Assembly: GCA_021774335.1 (NCBI GenBank)
Contig: JAJFJD010000046.1
Coordinates: 1 to 64,000 of the forward strand
Direction: 5' to 3'
DNA length: 64,000 bases
Origin: Alphaproteobacteria bacterium
GTDB lineage: Bacteria; Pseudomonadota; Alphaproteobacteria; UBA8366
Position 1 is the stretch's first letter. Each line of letters begins with the position of its first letter. Shown here in pieces: positions 27,888 through 37,531 of the stretch. A program made the position numbers and the translations under genes. The notes below the pieces were generated by a model that did no database searches, was not told where the DNA came from, and saw only the letters and a program-made list of their open reading frames with translations.

Positions 27888-28727
27888 TCAGGAATTAGGT
27901 GCGTCGATGGTGACGTCGCGGTCATGTTCCAGCGACGGGATCATCGACCGCGCCTTGTCGACCGCGTCGAAATCAAGCTCCGCCGTGACGATACCCGGTT
28001 CGGTGCCGCCATCCGCCAGCACCTCGCCCCAGGGTGCGACGATCAAGGAATGCCCATAGGTCTTGCGGCCGTCGTCATGGTCACCGCATTGCGCCGGGGC
28101 GATGATGTAACAGCCGGTCTCGATCGCGCGCGACCGCATCAGGACATGCCAGTGGGCATCGCCAGTGCGCCGGTTGAAGGCGGACGGCACCGCCAGCATG
28201 CGGGCACCCGCATGCGCCAAGCGGCGGTAGAGATAGGGAAACCGAACGTCGTAACAAACGGTCATGCCGAGCGGACCCCACGGCGTGTCGGCGACGACCG
28301 CGCGGTCGCCGGGCCGGTAGGTTTCCGACTCCTTGAAGGTCCGACCATTCGCCAAATTGACGTCGAACATATGGATCTTGTCGTACCAGGCAACGATGTC
28401 GCCCGATCCATTGAGCAGATAAGATCGGTTGGCGAGCCGGCCATCGTCCTCAAGCCTGATCGCCAACGAGCCGACGAGCAACCACACGCCGAGTTCGGCG
28501 GCCAAGGCGCGATACTCCGCCAGTGCGGGATCGTTGTCCTCGGTAGACGCCGCTTCAAACGCGAGGTTGCCGCGTTGCTGCACCAGATTGACCACCTCGG
28601 GCAGCGTTACCAACGCCGCGCCGGCGGCCTGTGCCGCGCGGATCGCGTCGGTCGACAGGGCAATATTCGTTGCCACATCCGACGTCGCCGTCAGTTGGAC
28701 ACAGGCGACTTTCAGCGCATCGGCCAC
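27888..28727 (-). CDS. Carbon-nitrogen hydrolase (nitrilase superfamily, Nit-like)
   Basis: This 279-residue nitrilase-fold amidohydrolase has an intact Glu-Lys-Cys triad: Glu in TLPEVVN, Lys in YDKIHMFDV and Cys in TVCYDVRFP. It resembles the Nit1/Nit2 branch, which includes deaminated-glutathione amidase and omega-amidase. The GTG start at 28727 is chosen because GGAGAG lies upstream, it is one base after the grxC stop, and the protein then begins VADALKVACVQLTATSD as in the family. Tight coupling to glutaredoxin fits a deaminated-glutathione repair role, but that is inference. Confidence 0.9.
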   Translation of the reverse strand: MADALKVACVQLTATSDVATNIALSTDAIRAAQAAGAALVTLPEVVNLVQQRGNLAFEAASTEDNDPALAEYRALAAELGVWLLVGSLAIRLEDDGRLANRSYLLNGSGDIVAWYDKIHMFDVNLANGRTFKESETYRPGDRAVVADTPWGPLGMTVCYDVRFPYLYRRLAHAGARMLAVPSAFNRRTGDAHWHVLMRSRAIETGCYIIAPAQCGDHDDGRKTYGHSLIVAPWGEVLADGGTEPGIVTAELDFDAVDKARSMIPSLEHDRDVTIDAPNS

Positions 28728-28728
28728 G

Positions 28729-28986
28729 TTAGCTCTCCAACAGAGGGTCGAGCCCGCCATTGGCATCGAGCGCGTGGAGTTCGTCACTGCCACCGATATG
28801 CCGGTCGTCGATGAAGACCTGCGGGACCGACGTTAGGCCGCCTGCCCGGCCGACCATCGTTTTCTTGAGCTTACCGTCCATGAAGACGTCATATTCGGTA
28901 AACTCCACACCCTTGGAGGTCAGCAACCTCTTCGCCCGGAAGCAGAAGCCGCAGAAAGGGCTCGTATAGATTTCAACCTTTGCCAT
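28729..28986 (-). CDS. grxC: Glutaredoxin 3
   Basis: GrxC is a small glutathione-dependent thiol oxidoreductase. The 85-residue product (start ATG 28986, MAKVEIYTSPF) has the dithiol active site CGFC at residues 11-14, the cis-Pro motif TSVPQVFID and the glutathione-binding GGSDEL. The longer frame upstream is non-coding. It is followed after one base by the nitrilase gene and preceded 92 bases upstream by comF, a conserved alphaproteobacterial order. Confidence 0.95.
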   Translation of the reverse strand: MAKVEIYTSPFCGFCFRAKRLLTSKGVEFTEYDVFMDGKLKKTMVGRAGGLTSVPQVFIDDRHIGGSDELHALDANGGLDPLLES

Positions 28987-29078
28987 GATCCGTTCTGAAT
29001 TTTGCGCCAGATGTCCAAATACATACGGCGTGGCGAGCGAAGAGCAATCCCTTTTCTGCGGTACCGCGCGAATTCCGC

Positions 29079-29834
29079 CTAATCCGCCCGGATCACGCGG
29101 GCCAGGGTCAGGACATCGACCGCCCCCGCGCCGGCCCGGCGCAGCACCCGCGCGCATTCCTCGACCGTTGCCCCCGTGGTCAATACGTCATCGACCAAAA
29201 TGACCCGTTTCCCCTGAATTCGGTCTTTCCACCGTCTCCGGACCGCAAACGCGCCCTGGACATTGCGCCGCCGGGCCGACGGCGACTTCTGCGCCTGCGA
29301 TGCCGTATGCCGCCGCCGGCTCAACAGATCGACCGCAACCGGTTTTCCCGCGCGTCGCCCCGCCGCCTGCGCCAACAAGCCGGCCTGATTATAGCGCCGC
29401 CGCAACAACCGCCGGGGGTGCAACGGCACCGGCGCGATCAGGTCCGCCTCGTCCAGCAATACCGCCCCTGCCCGCGCAAGCCATTGGCCATACACCGCCG
29501 CGCCGTGAATTTCATCAGAATGCTTGAAGGCCAGGATCAAGGCCCGGCTCGCGTCGTCGTAGCGGAATACGGCCCGCGCGCGGTCGAAGGTCGGCAGCCG
29601 GCGGATGCAGGACGGACACAAGCTGTCCTCCGGCATCCGGTACGGAAAGGGATATCCGCAACGATAACAGCATGGCTCATCAAGCAGCGTGAGGCCTTTC
29701 CAGCACTCGGCGCAGAGCGTGCCTTGATCCTCGACACGGCCACGGCAGGACAAGCATCGCGGCGGCAGCACGAAGTTCAACGCGGCCCGGGCGCCACGCA
29801 CCATGGCCACATGAGAGATGACATTGAGCGACAT
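29079..29834 (-). CDS. ComF family phosphoribosyltransferase-like protein
   Basis: This 251-residue protein has an N-terminal double zinc-ribbon (CLSCRG, CAEC, CYRCG, CPSC) and a C-terminal type I PRTase fold with the PRPP loop VILVDDVLTTGAT. Family members are linked to DNA uptake (ComF/GntX), but the biochemical role is open. The start is taken at 29834 (MSLNVIS), with MVRGARAA at 29804 as the alternative. The frame remains open to 30557, but that part lies antisense to the divergent methyltransferase and is rejected. Confidence 0.9.
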   Translation of the reverse strand: MSLNVISHVAMVRGARAALNFVLPPRCLSCRGRVEDQGTLCAECWKGLTLLDEPCCYRCGYPFPYRMPEDSLCPSCIRRLPTFDRARAVFRYDDASRALILAFKHSDEIHGAAVYGQWLARAGAVLLDEADLIAPVPLHPRRLLRRRYNQAGLLAQAAGRRAGKPVAVDLLSRRRHTASQAQKSPSARRRNVQGAFAVRRRWKDRIQGKRVILVDDVLTTGATVEECARVLRRAGAGAVDVLTLARVIRAD

Positions 29835-29952
29835 AATTCCGGTTCGGACCCTCTGCCGGATAGTGAACCCCGATAAAACTCTATGGCTCCGGCCGCCGCC
29901 GGACAACCAGCTTTCAATTGCACGCGTTGCCGAGCGCCCCCATATTCCGCCC

Positions 29953-30882
29953 ATGGATGAGCCGATGCGTGTTTTCGACCGCCATGCCGTCCGGCGACAT
30001 CGCGCCCGTGCCGCCGCCGGCCTGGCCGCGCATGATTTCCTGTTATGCGATGTTGCGGAGCGTTTGATCGACCGGCTGCAGGATATCAGCCGGACCTTCC
30101 CGCTCGCGCTAGATCTCGGGTGCCACACCGGCGAAATGGGCCGTATGCTTGGCCAACACGGCGGTATCGACACCTTGGTACAATGCGACCTATCGCCGGA
30201 GATGGCGCAGCGCGCGGGCAAGCACGCCGTGGCGGCGGACGAAGAAGCGCTGCCGTTCGCGCCGGCGGCCTTCGACCTCGCGCTCAGCAGTCTCTCGCTC
30301 CATTGGGTCAACGACCTGCCGGGCAGCCTGCTCCAGATTCGCCAGACGCTGAAACCGGACGGTCTGTTTCTTGCGGCCCTATTCGGTGGCGGCACGTTGG
30401 TGGAACTTCGGAATTGCCTGATGGAAGCCGAAAGCGAGATCGTCGGCGGCGTCAGTCCCCGCGTTTCCCCCTTCGCCGATCTGCGCGATGCCGCCGGTTT
30501 GCTGCAGCGCGCCGGGTTTTCCCTACCGGTCGCCGACCGGGATACCGTCACCGTCACCTATGAAAACGCGTTCAAGTTATTCGCCGACCTGCGCGGCATG
30601 GGCGAAAGCAATGCGATCCACGAGCGGCAACGCGGGTTCACCCGCCGTACCATCCTTCTTCGGGCGGCGGAATTGTATCAATCACGCCATGCCCAACCGG
30701 ACGGCCGTATTGACGCCACATTCAATATTATCTTCATGCATGGATGGGCGCCGCATCCGTCGCAGCAGGCGCCGTTGCGGCCCGGCAGTGCGCAAAGCCG
30801 GCTTGCAACGGCCCTGGAAACCGAGGAAGTTCCTGCGGGCGATAAAGCGACACCGAAACCAACGACGGCGAAGGAGACCTGA
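29953..30882 (+). CDS. Methyltransferase-domain protein (NDUFAF5/BioC-like)
   Basis: This protein of about 309 residues has the segment VFDRHAVRRHRARAAAGL, the SAM loop ALDLGCHTGEM, and SSLSLHWVNDLPG. This pattern is typical of the NDUFAF5 (complex I assembly) homologues of alphaproteobacteria, which are often misnamed BioC. The C-terminal 40 residues are Ala/Pro/Lys-rich and unstructured. The start is ambiguous between 29953 and 29965; the frame further upstream overlaps the comF promoter region. It is followed after 5 bases by an unknown membrane protein. Confidence 0.82.
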   Translation: MDEPMRVFDRHAVRRHRARAAAGLAAHDFLLCDVAERLIDRLQDISRTFPLALDLGCHTGEMGRMLGQHGGIDTLVQCDLSPEMAQRAGKHAVAADEEALPFAPAAFDLALSSLSLHWVNDLPGSLLQIRQTLKPDGLFLAALFGGGTLVELRNCLMEAESEIVGGVSPRVSPFADLRDAAGLLQRAGFSLPVADRDTVTVTYENAFKLFADLRGMGESNAIHERQRGFTRRTILLRAAELYQSRHAQPDGRIDATFNIIFMHGWAPHPSQQAPLRPGSAQSRLATALETEEVPAGDKATPKPTTAKET

Positions 30883-30887
30883 CTCGA

Positions 30888-31739
30888 ATGAAGAAACTTG
30901 CCATTCGGGATTCGATCCTGGAGGTGCTTGGCTTTCTCTGGACCAATCGGCCGGACCTGTTCCGAATGATTGCGGCACCGGTCCTAGCATTGTCCGTCAT
31001 CAATTCAGCGGTCACCGCGCTGCTGCCGAAGCCGGAGACACCGACCACCGAACTGCAAACCGCCGCCACGATTTCGACGGCCATGCTGATCGGCATATCG
31101 TTCATTTTCTATGTCATGTTCGCGGTCGCCTGGCATCGGCGATGCCTGAAGCCGGAGGAACAGACAACAATCTGGACCGCGCTTCGCTGGGACAAACGGA
31201 AGACCCAGTTCATGACGCGGTCATTGGTCATCGCGATTATTCTGATAGCCGTCGCCGTTTCGGTCGGGGTCCTCGTCACGATCGTGGGCGGCGGCATCGG
31301 CCTCGTGTCGACCGTCGGCACCGGCGCGGCAGGCAAAGCCATCCCGACGCTCCTTGGCGCGGTCGGGACGTTGATCATCGTCGTCTTTGTTTTTCTGATG
31401 AACAGCCGCTTAGCGTTATGGCTGCCGGCGGCCGCCGTCGATGACAATTTGACCCTGATGGAGACGTGGGTTCTGGCCCGCGGCAACACCTGGCGGATAT
31501 TCGCCGTCGTTCTGCTGGCAAGCGCCCCGGGTATCTTGTTCTTCTTCGTCGTGGACATGGCGGTCAAGACCGCCACCCAATCGCTGGGAATGGGCGACAC
31601 GCTGACCTTCCGGCTGATCGCGTCCCTGGCGCTCAACCTCGCGAATTACATCGTCATCGCAATCGGCGTCTCCGCCTTGTCGACGGTCTATCGGGAATTG
31701 CGCCACCCGAGATCACCCGGCATGCCGTATTACACGTAG
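30888..31739 (+). CDS. Multi-spanning membrane protein of unknown function
   Basis: I do not recognise a named family. The 283-residue protein has about six hydrophobic segments: near 26-46, 63-83, 112-135, 150-172, 206-226 and 242-262. The N-terminal region is amphipathic, and Lys/Arg-rich loops (WHRRCLKPEE, RWDKRKTQF) would be cytoplasmic by the positive-inside rule. The ribosome-binding site GGAGA precedes the ATG. The 5-base gap after the methyltransferase suggests an operon with it. It is convergent with mutT. Confidence 0.8.
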   Translation: MKKLAIRDSILEVLGFLWTNRPDLFRMIAAPVLALSVINSAVTALLPKPETPTTELQTAATISTAMLIGISFIFYVMFAVAWHRRCLKPEEQTTIWTALRWDKRKTQFMTRSLVIAIILIAVAVSVGVLVTIVGGGIGLVSTVGTGAAGKAIPTLLGAVGTLIIVVFVFLMNSRLALWLPAAAVDDNLTLMETWVLARGNTWRIFAVVLLASAPGILFFFVVDMAVKTATQSLGMGDTLTFRLIASLALNLANYIVIAIGVSALSTVYRELRHPRSPGMPYYT

Positions 31740-31754
31740 CGCGCGCTCGCCGCG

Positions 31755-32210
31755 TCAGAGCAGATCCCGCAGCATGGCAACCAGGGGCGCGTCCGCCGGC
31801 GGCATAGGATAGTCGGCCAGGCGTGGCGCGCGCACCCAGGCTAGTTTCTGCCCTTCCAGTGGGGTCGGCGTACCCTGCCAGACCCGGCAGACATAAAGCG
31901 GCATCAACAGATGAAATTCGTCGTAGCGGTGGCTCGCGAAGGCGATCGGCGCGAGACAACTCTCTCGCGTGTCGATCCCGAGTTCCTCTTCGAATTCCCG
32001 GATCAAGGCCGATTCCGGGGTCTCCCCGTCGCGGACCTTGCCGCCCGGAAATTCCCATAGACCAGCCATCGCCTTCCCTTCCGGGCGTTCGGCGATAAGC
32101 ACACGACCATCGGCATCGACCAAAGCACCCGCGGCGACAAACAGCATCGGGAGCGGCGCACCAGACTCGCGATCCTCCCAACAGCCGTCGCGCTGGGCGG
32201 GATCGGTCAT
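31755..32210 (-). CDS. mutT: 8-oxo-dGTP diphosphatase / Nudix hydrolase MutT
   Basis: MutT removes oxidised dGTP from the nucleotide pool. The 151-residue protein has a complete Nudix box GGKVRDGETPESALIREFEEE followed by LGI, and the MutT-like AERPEGKAMAGLWEFPGGK stretch. The start ATG 32210 overlaps the argJ stop by 4 bases (ATGA), so the longer frame from 32264 is rejected. The parvulin-argJ-mutT order is typical of alphaproteobacteria next to secA. Confidence 0.92.
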   Translation of the reverse strand: MTDPAQRDGCWEDRESGAPLPMLFVAAGALVDADGRVLIAERPEGKAMAGLWEFPGGKVRDGETPESALIREFEEELGIDTRESCLAPIAFASHRYDEFHLLMPLYVCRVWQGTPTPLEGQKLAWVRAPRLADYPMPPADAPLVAMLRDLL

Positions 32211-33436
32211 GTCCGGTAGTCGGCGTTGATCGTGATATAGCCGTGCGTCAGATCGCAGGTCCAAACCCGGGCGGCGCCGTTGCCGACGCCCACATCGACA
32301 GACAGGTCGACATCCTGACCGGCTAGATGCCGTTCGATCGCCGCCTCGTCATAATCGGCGACTTGTTTACCGCGACGGGTAATGTCGATGCCTCCAAAGG
32401 AGATCGACATACGGTCACGGTCGGCCTTTTCGCCGGCCTTGCCGACCGCCATGACCACGCGGCCCCAGTTTGCATCGCTGCCTGCAATCGCTGTTTTCAC
32501 CAACGGCGAATTGGCAACCGCCAATCCGATCCTGCGCGCGGCCCGGTCCGACGCCGCGCCCCTGATATCGATGGTGACGAATTTCTGTGCCCCTTCGCCG
32601 TCCTTCACGACCTGCGTTGCGAGATCAACCGCCAATTCTTCCAGCGCCGCCCGGAACTCCGCTGCGACGCGCCCGCCCGCCGACGTGACCGCCGGATGAT
32701 CCGCCTGTCCGGTCGCTGCCAGCAGCAACGTATCGCTGGTCGAGGTGTCGCTGTCGACAGTGATGCAGTTGAAAGACCGATCGGCGGTCCGGCGCAGCAT
32801 GGTCTGGAGCACCGGCGCCGGAATTTTGGCGTCGGTGAAGATGAAGGAGAGCATCGTCGCCATGTCGGGCGCGATCATGCCGGAACCTTTGGCAATGCCG
32901 GCGAGCGTAACTTCGGTGCCGCCGATCCGCGCGGTCCGGGTGGCCATCTTCGCAAACGTGTCCGTGGTTAGGATCGCCTCAGCCGCGTCGGGCCACGCGC
33001 TGGGATTGAGCCGCTTGTGAAGCTTCTTGAGCATGCGGCCGACATAGTCCTGCGGCACCGGCACACCGATCACCCCGGTCGACGCCACGAAGATTTCCTT
33101 CTGGCGGCAGCCAATCAGCTGTGCCGCGGTGCGGACGGTATGCGCGACCGTCTTGTCGCCGGCCTTGCCGGTAAACGCGTTGGCATTGCCCGAGTTGACC
33201 ACGATGCCACGCGCGGCACCGCCGGCCAGCACCTTGCGGCACCATTCGACCGGCGCCGACGCGCAGGCCGATTGTGTGAACACGCCGGCGACCGTGGTCC
33301 CCGCCGCAAGATCCGCCATGAACAGATCCGGCCGGCCGCTTTCCTTCAGGCCCGCGGCCATGCCGGCAACGCGTACGCCGGGAATAGACGGCATATCCGG
33401 AACACCGACCGGCGCCAGAGGAGATTTCTCAAACAT
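32207..33436 (-). CDS. argJ: Bifunctional glutamate N-acetyltransferase / N-acetylglutamate synthase
   Basis: ArgJ transfers acetyl from N-acetylornithine to glutamate in the cyclic arginine pathway; the bifunctional type also uses acetyl-CoA. The 409-residue precursor self-cleaves before T194 in IAPDMATMLSFI, making alpha and beta chains, and T194 is the nucleophile. The oxyanion region STGVIGVP (119-126) is present. It lies 9 bases downstream of the parvulin gene and overlaps mutT. Its length and motifs are standard. Confidence 0.96.
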   Translation of the reverse strand: MFEKSPLAPVGVPDMPSIPGVRVAGMAAGLKESGRPDLFMADLAAGTTVAGVFTQSACASAPVEWCRKVLAGGAARGIVVNSGNANAFTGKAGDKTVAHTVRTAAQLIGCRQKEIFVASTGVIGVPVPQDYVGRMLKKLHKRLNPSAWPDAAEAILTTDTFAKMATRTARIGGTEVTLAGIAKGSGMIAPDMATMLSFIFTDAKIPAPVLQTMLRRTADRSFNCITVDSDTSTSDTLLLAATGQADHPAVTSAGGRVAAEFRAALEELAVDLATQVVKDGEGAQKFVTIDIRGAASDRAARRIGLAVANSPLVKTAIAGSDANWGRVVMAVGKAGEKADRDRMSISFGGIDITRRGKQVADYDEAAIERHLAGQDVDLSVDVGVGNGAARVWTCDLTHGYITINADYRT

Positions 33437-33445
33437 GGCGCAACT

Positions 33446-34342
33446 CTATTTTGGGACGGGACGCAACGGCGTCGCCGGCATTTTCGAGAGCTTTTTCTTG
33501 CCGTCCAGCGAATACCGCTCAACCTTGGCCTGCTCGCGGAACTGCCGGATGAAATCCTGGCCAAGCTTCTGGCCAACCTGGCGCGTCATCTGCTTTTTGA
33601 CCTTCGCGTAGGGCGGCACTTTACGGGTCCGTCGATCCTCGACCTTGATGACATGCCAGCCGAACTGCGTCTTCACCGGCTTCTGAGATATCTTACCCTT
33701 CTTGAGCTTGAAGGCCACGTCGGAGAACGGCTTGACCATCTCCTTTGCGGTGAAATAGCCGAGATCGCCGCCGCGTTGAGCGGACGGTCCGACGGAATTC
33801 TTGGCCGCCAGCTTCGCGAAATCCTGACCGCCCTTCGCCTGTTTGATGATGTCTTTCGCCTTCGCCTCGTTCTCGACCAGGATGTGGCGTGCGCGCACTT
33901 CGGTCTTTGCCGGGTTCTTCTGCACGAACTCATCGTAATGCGCCTTGATGCGCTCTTCGGTCAGGTATTTCTTGATCAACTGACTGAGATAGACATCTCG
34001 GATGATCTGGTTTTCGGCCTGCCGGACCCGGCGTTTCACTTCGGGTTTTTTGTCGTACTTTTCCCGACGGCCGAAGATCGCCATCATCCGGCGCTCGATC
34101 AGCAGTTCGAGAACGCGCTCGTATATCTTGCCAATTCCTTGCTGCTGCACCTTTGGCGGCAATGACCGAAACGCCGCTAGCACGTCGCGGTCATAGATCG
34201 GCTCGCCTTCAACCTTGGCCACCACGACCGGCTTGCTCGCCTTGGCCTTGCCCTTCGGCGCGGCCTTCTGCGCCAAGGCCGGCGCCGCCGCCAGTGCGCC
34301 AAACAGGAGAACCGAGAAAGCCACCTTAACGAGGCGTGTCAT
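33446..34342 (-). CDS. Periplasmic parvulin-type peptidylprolyl isomerase
   Basis: This 298-residue exported foldase (SurA/PrsA-like) has a signal peptide of about 24 residues ending in PALAQ. A charged helical N-domain follows, then a single parvulin domain (about 146-245) with RARHILVENEAKAKDI, NSVGPSAQRGGDLGYF and TQFGWHVIKVEDRR. It likely helps outer-membrane protein folding. The protein is strongly Lys/Arg-rich for a periplasmic chaperone. It is divergent from secA and heads the argJ-mutT run. Confidence 0.9.
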   Translation of the reverse strand: MTRLVKVAFSVLLFGALAAAPALAQKAAPKGKAKASKPVVVAKVEGEPIYDRDVLAAFRSLPPKVQQQGIGKIYERVLELLIERRMMAIFGRREKYDKKPEVKRRVRQAENQIIRDVYLSQLIKKYLTEERIKAHYDEFVQKNPAKTEVRARHILVENEAKAKDIIKQAKGGQDFAKLAAKNSVGPSAQRGGDLGYFTAKEMVKPFSDVAFKLKKGKISQKPVKTQFGWHVIKVEDRRTRKVPPYAKVKKQMTRQVGQKLGQDFIRQFREQAKVERYSLDGKKKLSKMPATPLRPVPK

Positions 34343-34715
34343 GAAACCATCCCTTCAGAGAATTTGGACACCGGCATAATTTCGCCCGAAACAAGCGGGC
34401 ATAATGCATATGTAGGCAATCAGTACAAGCACACCAGGGTCGCAGGAGCGGCCTCCGGCAGGCAAGGAAATTCCACAACGGTAGCCGGTTCCGATGACAT
34501 GGAAACTTAACTATTTTGGCTTAATCACGCAGATGCGGCACGGCTCCCATCCGTGTCCGGGAAACAATAGCCGCCAGAGCCAGGTTTCTCAGGCCGCCCA
34601 GCGGCAGTGGCGCTTGTGGCGCATCGTTGACAGATAGGATAGGGATGCTTATGTCACACGCGTATCCCGCAGAAACCCCGGCGCTTCCAATTCGCGCCTC
34701 CACCCCGAGGTTCCC
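34343..34715. other. Divergent intergenic region between parvulin gene and secA
   Basis: This 373-base gap has no convincing gene; the 60-residue minus-strand frame at 34521-34703 is low in protein-like features. It must hold both promoters. A hairpin GCCCG-AAACAAG-CGGGC at 34384-34400 lies in the probable 5' leader of the parvulin gene. A good sigma-70-type promoter facing secA is at 34627-34655. Confidence 0.6.
34627..34655 (+). promoter_or_regulatory. Probable sigma-70 promoter of secA
   Basis: A perfect -35 TTGACA (34627-34632) is followed by a 17-base spacer and TATGTC at 34650-34655, a partial -10 match. Transcription would start about 55 bases before the secA ATG. It is assigned by pattern and position only. 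Confidence 0.5.
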
Positions 34716-37472
34716 ATGATCGGCGGATTGCTGAAAGCGCCTTCAATTGTCCTAAGATCGGTTTTCGGAACCGCCAACGACCGGACCGTCCGGCAGTTGC
34801 GCGCGAAGGTCGAGGCCATCAACGACCTTGAGGCCGAAATCGAAGCGCTGTCCGACGACGCGCTGCGGGCCCGCACCGATATGTTCCGCGAGCGGCTGCA
34901 GAACGGCGAGACACTTGACGATATTTTGATCGAGGCCTTCGCAACCGTGCGCGAAGCGTCCAAGCGTACGCTTGGCCAACGCCATTTCGACGTGCAGCTC
35001 CTGGGCGGCATGGTCCTGCATACCGGCAAGATCGCCGAAATGCGCACCGGTGAAGGTAAGACATTGGTCGCGACGCTACCGGTCTATTTGAATGCACTCG
35101 AAGGCAAAGGCGTCCATGTCGTGACCGTCAACGACTACCTCGCCCAGCGCGACGCCCGCTGGATGGGGCAGATCTATGAATTCCTGGGCCTGACCGTCGG
35201 CTGCATCGTGCACGACTTGGATGACGAGGAACGTCAGGGCCAATACGGCTGCGACGTGACCTACGGCACCAACAACGAATTCGGCTTCGACTATCTGCGC
35301 GACAACATGAAATTTCAGCTGGAGGAAATGGTCCAGCGCCCGTTCAACTACGCGATCGTCGATGAAGTGGACTCGATCCTAATCGACGAAGCGCGGACGC
35401 CGCTCATCATCTCGGGCCCGACCGAGGACTCCGCGGAAGAATACCGCAATGTGGACCGGTTGATTCCGAAGCTGAGTGAAAGCGACTACGAGAAGGACGA
35501 GAAGCAGCGCACGGTCACGCTGACCGAAGACGGGGCGCAAAATATCGAGACGCTGCTGATGGAAGCGGGCCTGCTGACCGAGGGCGGCATGTACGATATT
35601 CAGAACATCTCGCTGGTCCATCACGTCAACCAGGCGCTGCGAGCGCACTCCCTGTTCCAGCGCGACACCGACTACATCGTGAAGGACAACAAGGTCGTCA
35701 TCATCGATGAGTTCACCGGCCGCATGATGGAAGGCCGGCGGTATTCCGAAGGTTTGCACCAGGCGCTCGAGGCCAAGGAGAACGTTCAGATCCAGAACGA
35801 GAACCAGACCCTCGCGTCGATCACCTTTCAGAATTACTTCCGGATGTACCCCACGCTGTCGGGTATGACCGGTACGGCCATGACCGAAGCCGCCGAATTC
35901 GGCGAGATTTACGGGCTCGAGGTGGTCGACATGCCGACCAACCGGGACATGGTCCGCGACGACATGGACGACGAGGTCTATCGGACCGGGAAAGAAAAAT
36001 ACAACGCCATCATCGATCAGATCGAAGATTGCCATGGCCGGGAACAGCCGGTCCTCGTGGGCACGATCAGCATCGAAAAATCCGAAGAACTGGCGGATTT
36101 GCTGAAGAAGCGCAAGATCAAACACCTGGTGCTGAACGCACGCCATCACGAACAGGAAGCACAGATCATCTCCGAGGCCGGTGCGCCCGGCGCGGTGACC
36201 ATCGCCACCAACATGGCGGGCCGCGGCACCGATATTCAGCTTGGCGGCAACCTGGAAATGCGCCTCGACCGCGAGCTGGACGGCATCGACGACGAGAGCG
36301 CACGAACCAAGAAAACCAGCGAGATCGAAGCCGATATCGCGGCCAAGAGGGAACGGGTCCTGAAATCCGGCGGCCTGTTCGTGCTCGGCACCGAACGGCA
36401 TGAATCGCGCCGCATCGACAACCAGCTCCGCGGCCGCGCGGGCAGGCAGGGCGATCCGGGCGCGTCGAAATTCTTCGTCAGCCTCGAAGACGACCTGATG
36501 CGCATCTTCGGATCCGACCGGATGGACGGAATGCTGCAGAAACTCGGCCTCCAAGAGGGCGAGGCCATCATCCACCCCTGGATCAACAAGGCGTTGGAAA
36601 AAGCGCAGGAAAAGGTCGAACAGCGCAACTTCGACATTCGGAAACACCTGCTGCAATACGACGACGTCATGAACGATCAGCGCAAGGTGATCTACGAACA
36701 GCGCAAGGACCTGATGCGCACGGACGACGTCAGCGGCGACGTGACCGACATGCGCCACGAAGTGATCGAGCAGTTGATCACACGCTGCATTCCCGAAGAC
36801 GCGATGCCCGAGCAGTGGGAAATGGATTCGCTGCACGAGGAATGCCGGCGCCTGTTCGACCTCGACCTCCCGCTGTCCGACTGGGCGGCGGAAGAAGGAA
36901 TCGCCGATCAGGAGATCAAGGAGCGCATCCTCAACGCCAGCGACACGAAAATGGCGGAGAAAGCCGCGAATTACGGCGCCGATCTAATGCGCCACGCGGA
37001 AAAGAGTCTGCTGCTGCACATTCTGGATCAGGCTTGGAAGGAACATCTCCTGCAGCTCGACCACCTGCGTCAAGGCATCGGATTGCGGGCCTACGGACAG
37101 CGTGATCCGTTGAACGAATACAAGCGGGAAGCATTCGATCTGTTCGAAGAGATGTTGATCCGCGTCCGCGAGACCGTGACCTCAACATTGGCTCATGTGG
37201 AATTCCAGATGGAGTCGGTGCCGGATGAATTGCTGTTGAACCAGCAGCAGGAAATGCATGAGACGCGGCTCGATCCCGCAGATCCGCTGGACCCCGGCAT
37301 CGCCGAGGATGAGAACGGCGAACTGCTGGTGCGGACCGCGCCGGTGCGAAGCCGGGCGGCCGCCGAGGATATCGATCCCGACGATCCGTCGACCTGGGGC
37401 AAGATTCAGCGCAATGCGACCTGCCCCTGCGGATCGGGCAAAAAATACAAGCATTGCCACGGCAAGCTGTAG
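34716..37472 (+). CDS. secA: Preprotein translocase ATPase SecA
   Basis: SecA drives secretory proteins through SecYEG. The 918-residue product has the nucleotide-binding domain with Walker A RTGEGKT (110-116) and the motif [20 protein letters not shown]. The preprotein-crosslinking region, second helicase domain ([28 protein letters not shown]) and helical wing and scaffold domains follow. The C-terminal zinc-binding tail is [16 protein letters not shown], which binds SecB and phospholipid. The length is normal for alphaproteobacteria. The 485-residue frame antisense to it is a shadow. Confidence 0.98.
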   Translation: MIGGLLKAPSIVLRSVFGTANDRTVRQLRAKVEAINDLEAEIEALSDDALRARTDMFRERLQNGETLDDILIEAFATVREASKRTLGQRHFDVQLLGGMVLHTGKIAEMRTGEGKTLVATLPVYLNALEGKGVHVVTVNDYLAQRDARWMGQIYEFLGLTVGCIVHDLDDEERQGQYGCDVTYGTNNEFGFDYLRDNMKFQLEEMVQRPFNYAIVDEVDSILIDEARTPLIISGPTEDSAEEYRNVDRLIPKLSESDYEKDEKQRTVTLTEDGAQNIETLLMEAGLLTEGGMYDIQNISLVHHVNQALRAHSLFQRDTDYIVKDNKVVIIDEFTGRMMEGRRYSEGLHQALEAKENVQIQNENQTLASITFQNYFRMYPTLSGMTGTAMTEAAEFGEIYGLEVVDMPTNRDMVRDDMDDEVYRTGKEKYNAIIDQIEDCHGREQPVLVGTISIEKSEELADLLKKRKIKHLVLNARHHEQEAQIISEAGAPGAVTIATNMAGRGTDIQLGGNLEMRLDRELDGIDDESARTKKTSEIEADIAAKRERVLKSGGLFVLGTERHESRRIDNQLRGRAGRQGDPGASKFFVSLEDDLMRIFGSDRMDGMLQKLGLQEGEAIIHPWINKALEKAQEKVEQRNFDIRKHLLQYDDVMNDQRKVIYEQRKDLMRTDDVSGDVTDMRHEVIEQLITRCIPEDAMPEQWEMDSLHEECRRLFDLDLPLSDWAAEEGIADQEIKERILNASDTKMAEKAANYGADLMRHAEKSLLLHILDQAWKEHLLQLDHLRQGIGLRAYGQRDPLNEYKREAFDLFEEMLIRVRETVTSTLAHVEFQMESVPDELLLNQQQEMHETRLDPADPLDPGIAEDENGELLVRTAPVRSRAAAEDIDPDDPSTWGKIQRNATCPCGSGKKYKHCHGKL

Positions 37473-37531
37473 GACGACGGCCCTCAACCGCCCTGTTGCC
37501 TGCCGGCCGATGCATCGCGTGAGGATTCCTC

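Noticed and set aside
34521..34703. 60-residue minus-strand frame between the parvulin gene and secA
   Set aside because: It covers the predicted secA promoter and has no conserved features.
35379..36836. 485-residue open frame antisense to secA
   Set aside because: Full SecA is encoded on the other strand; the antisense translation has no domain and is a codon-bias shadow.
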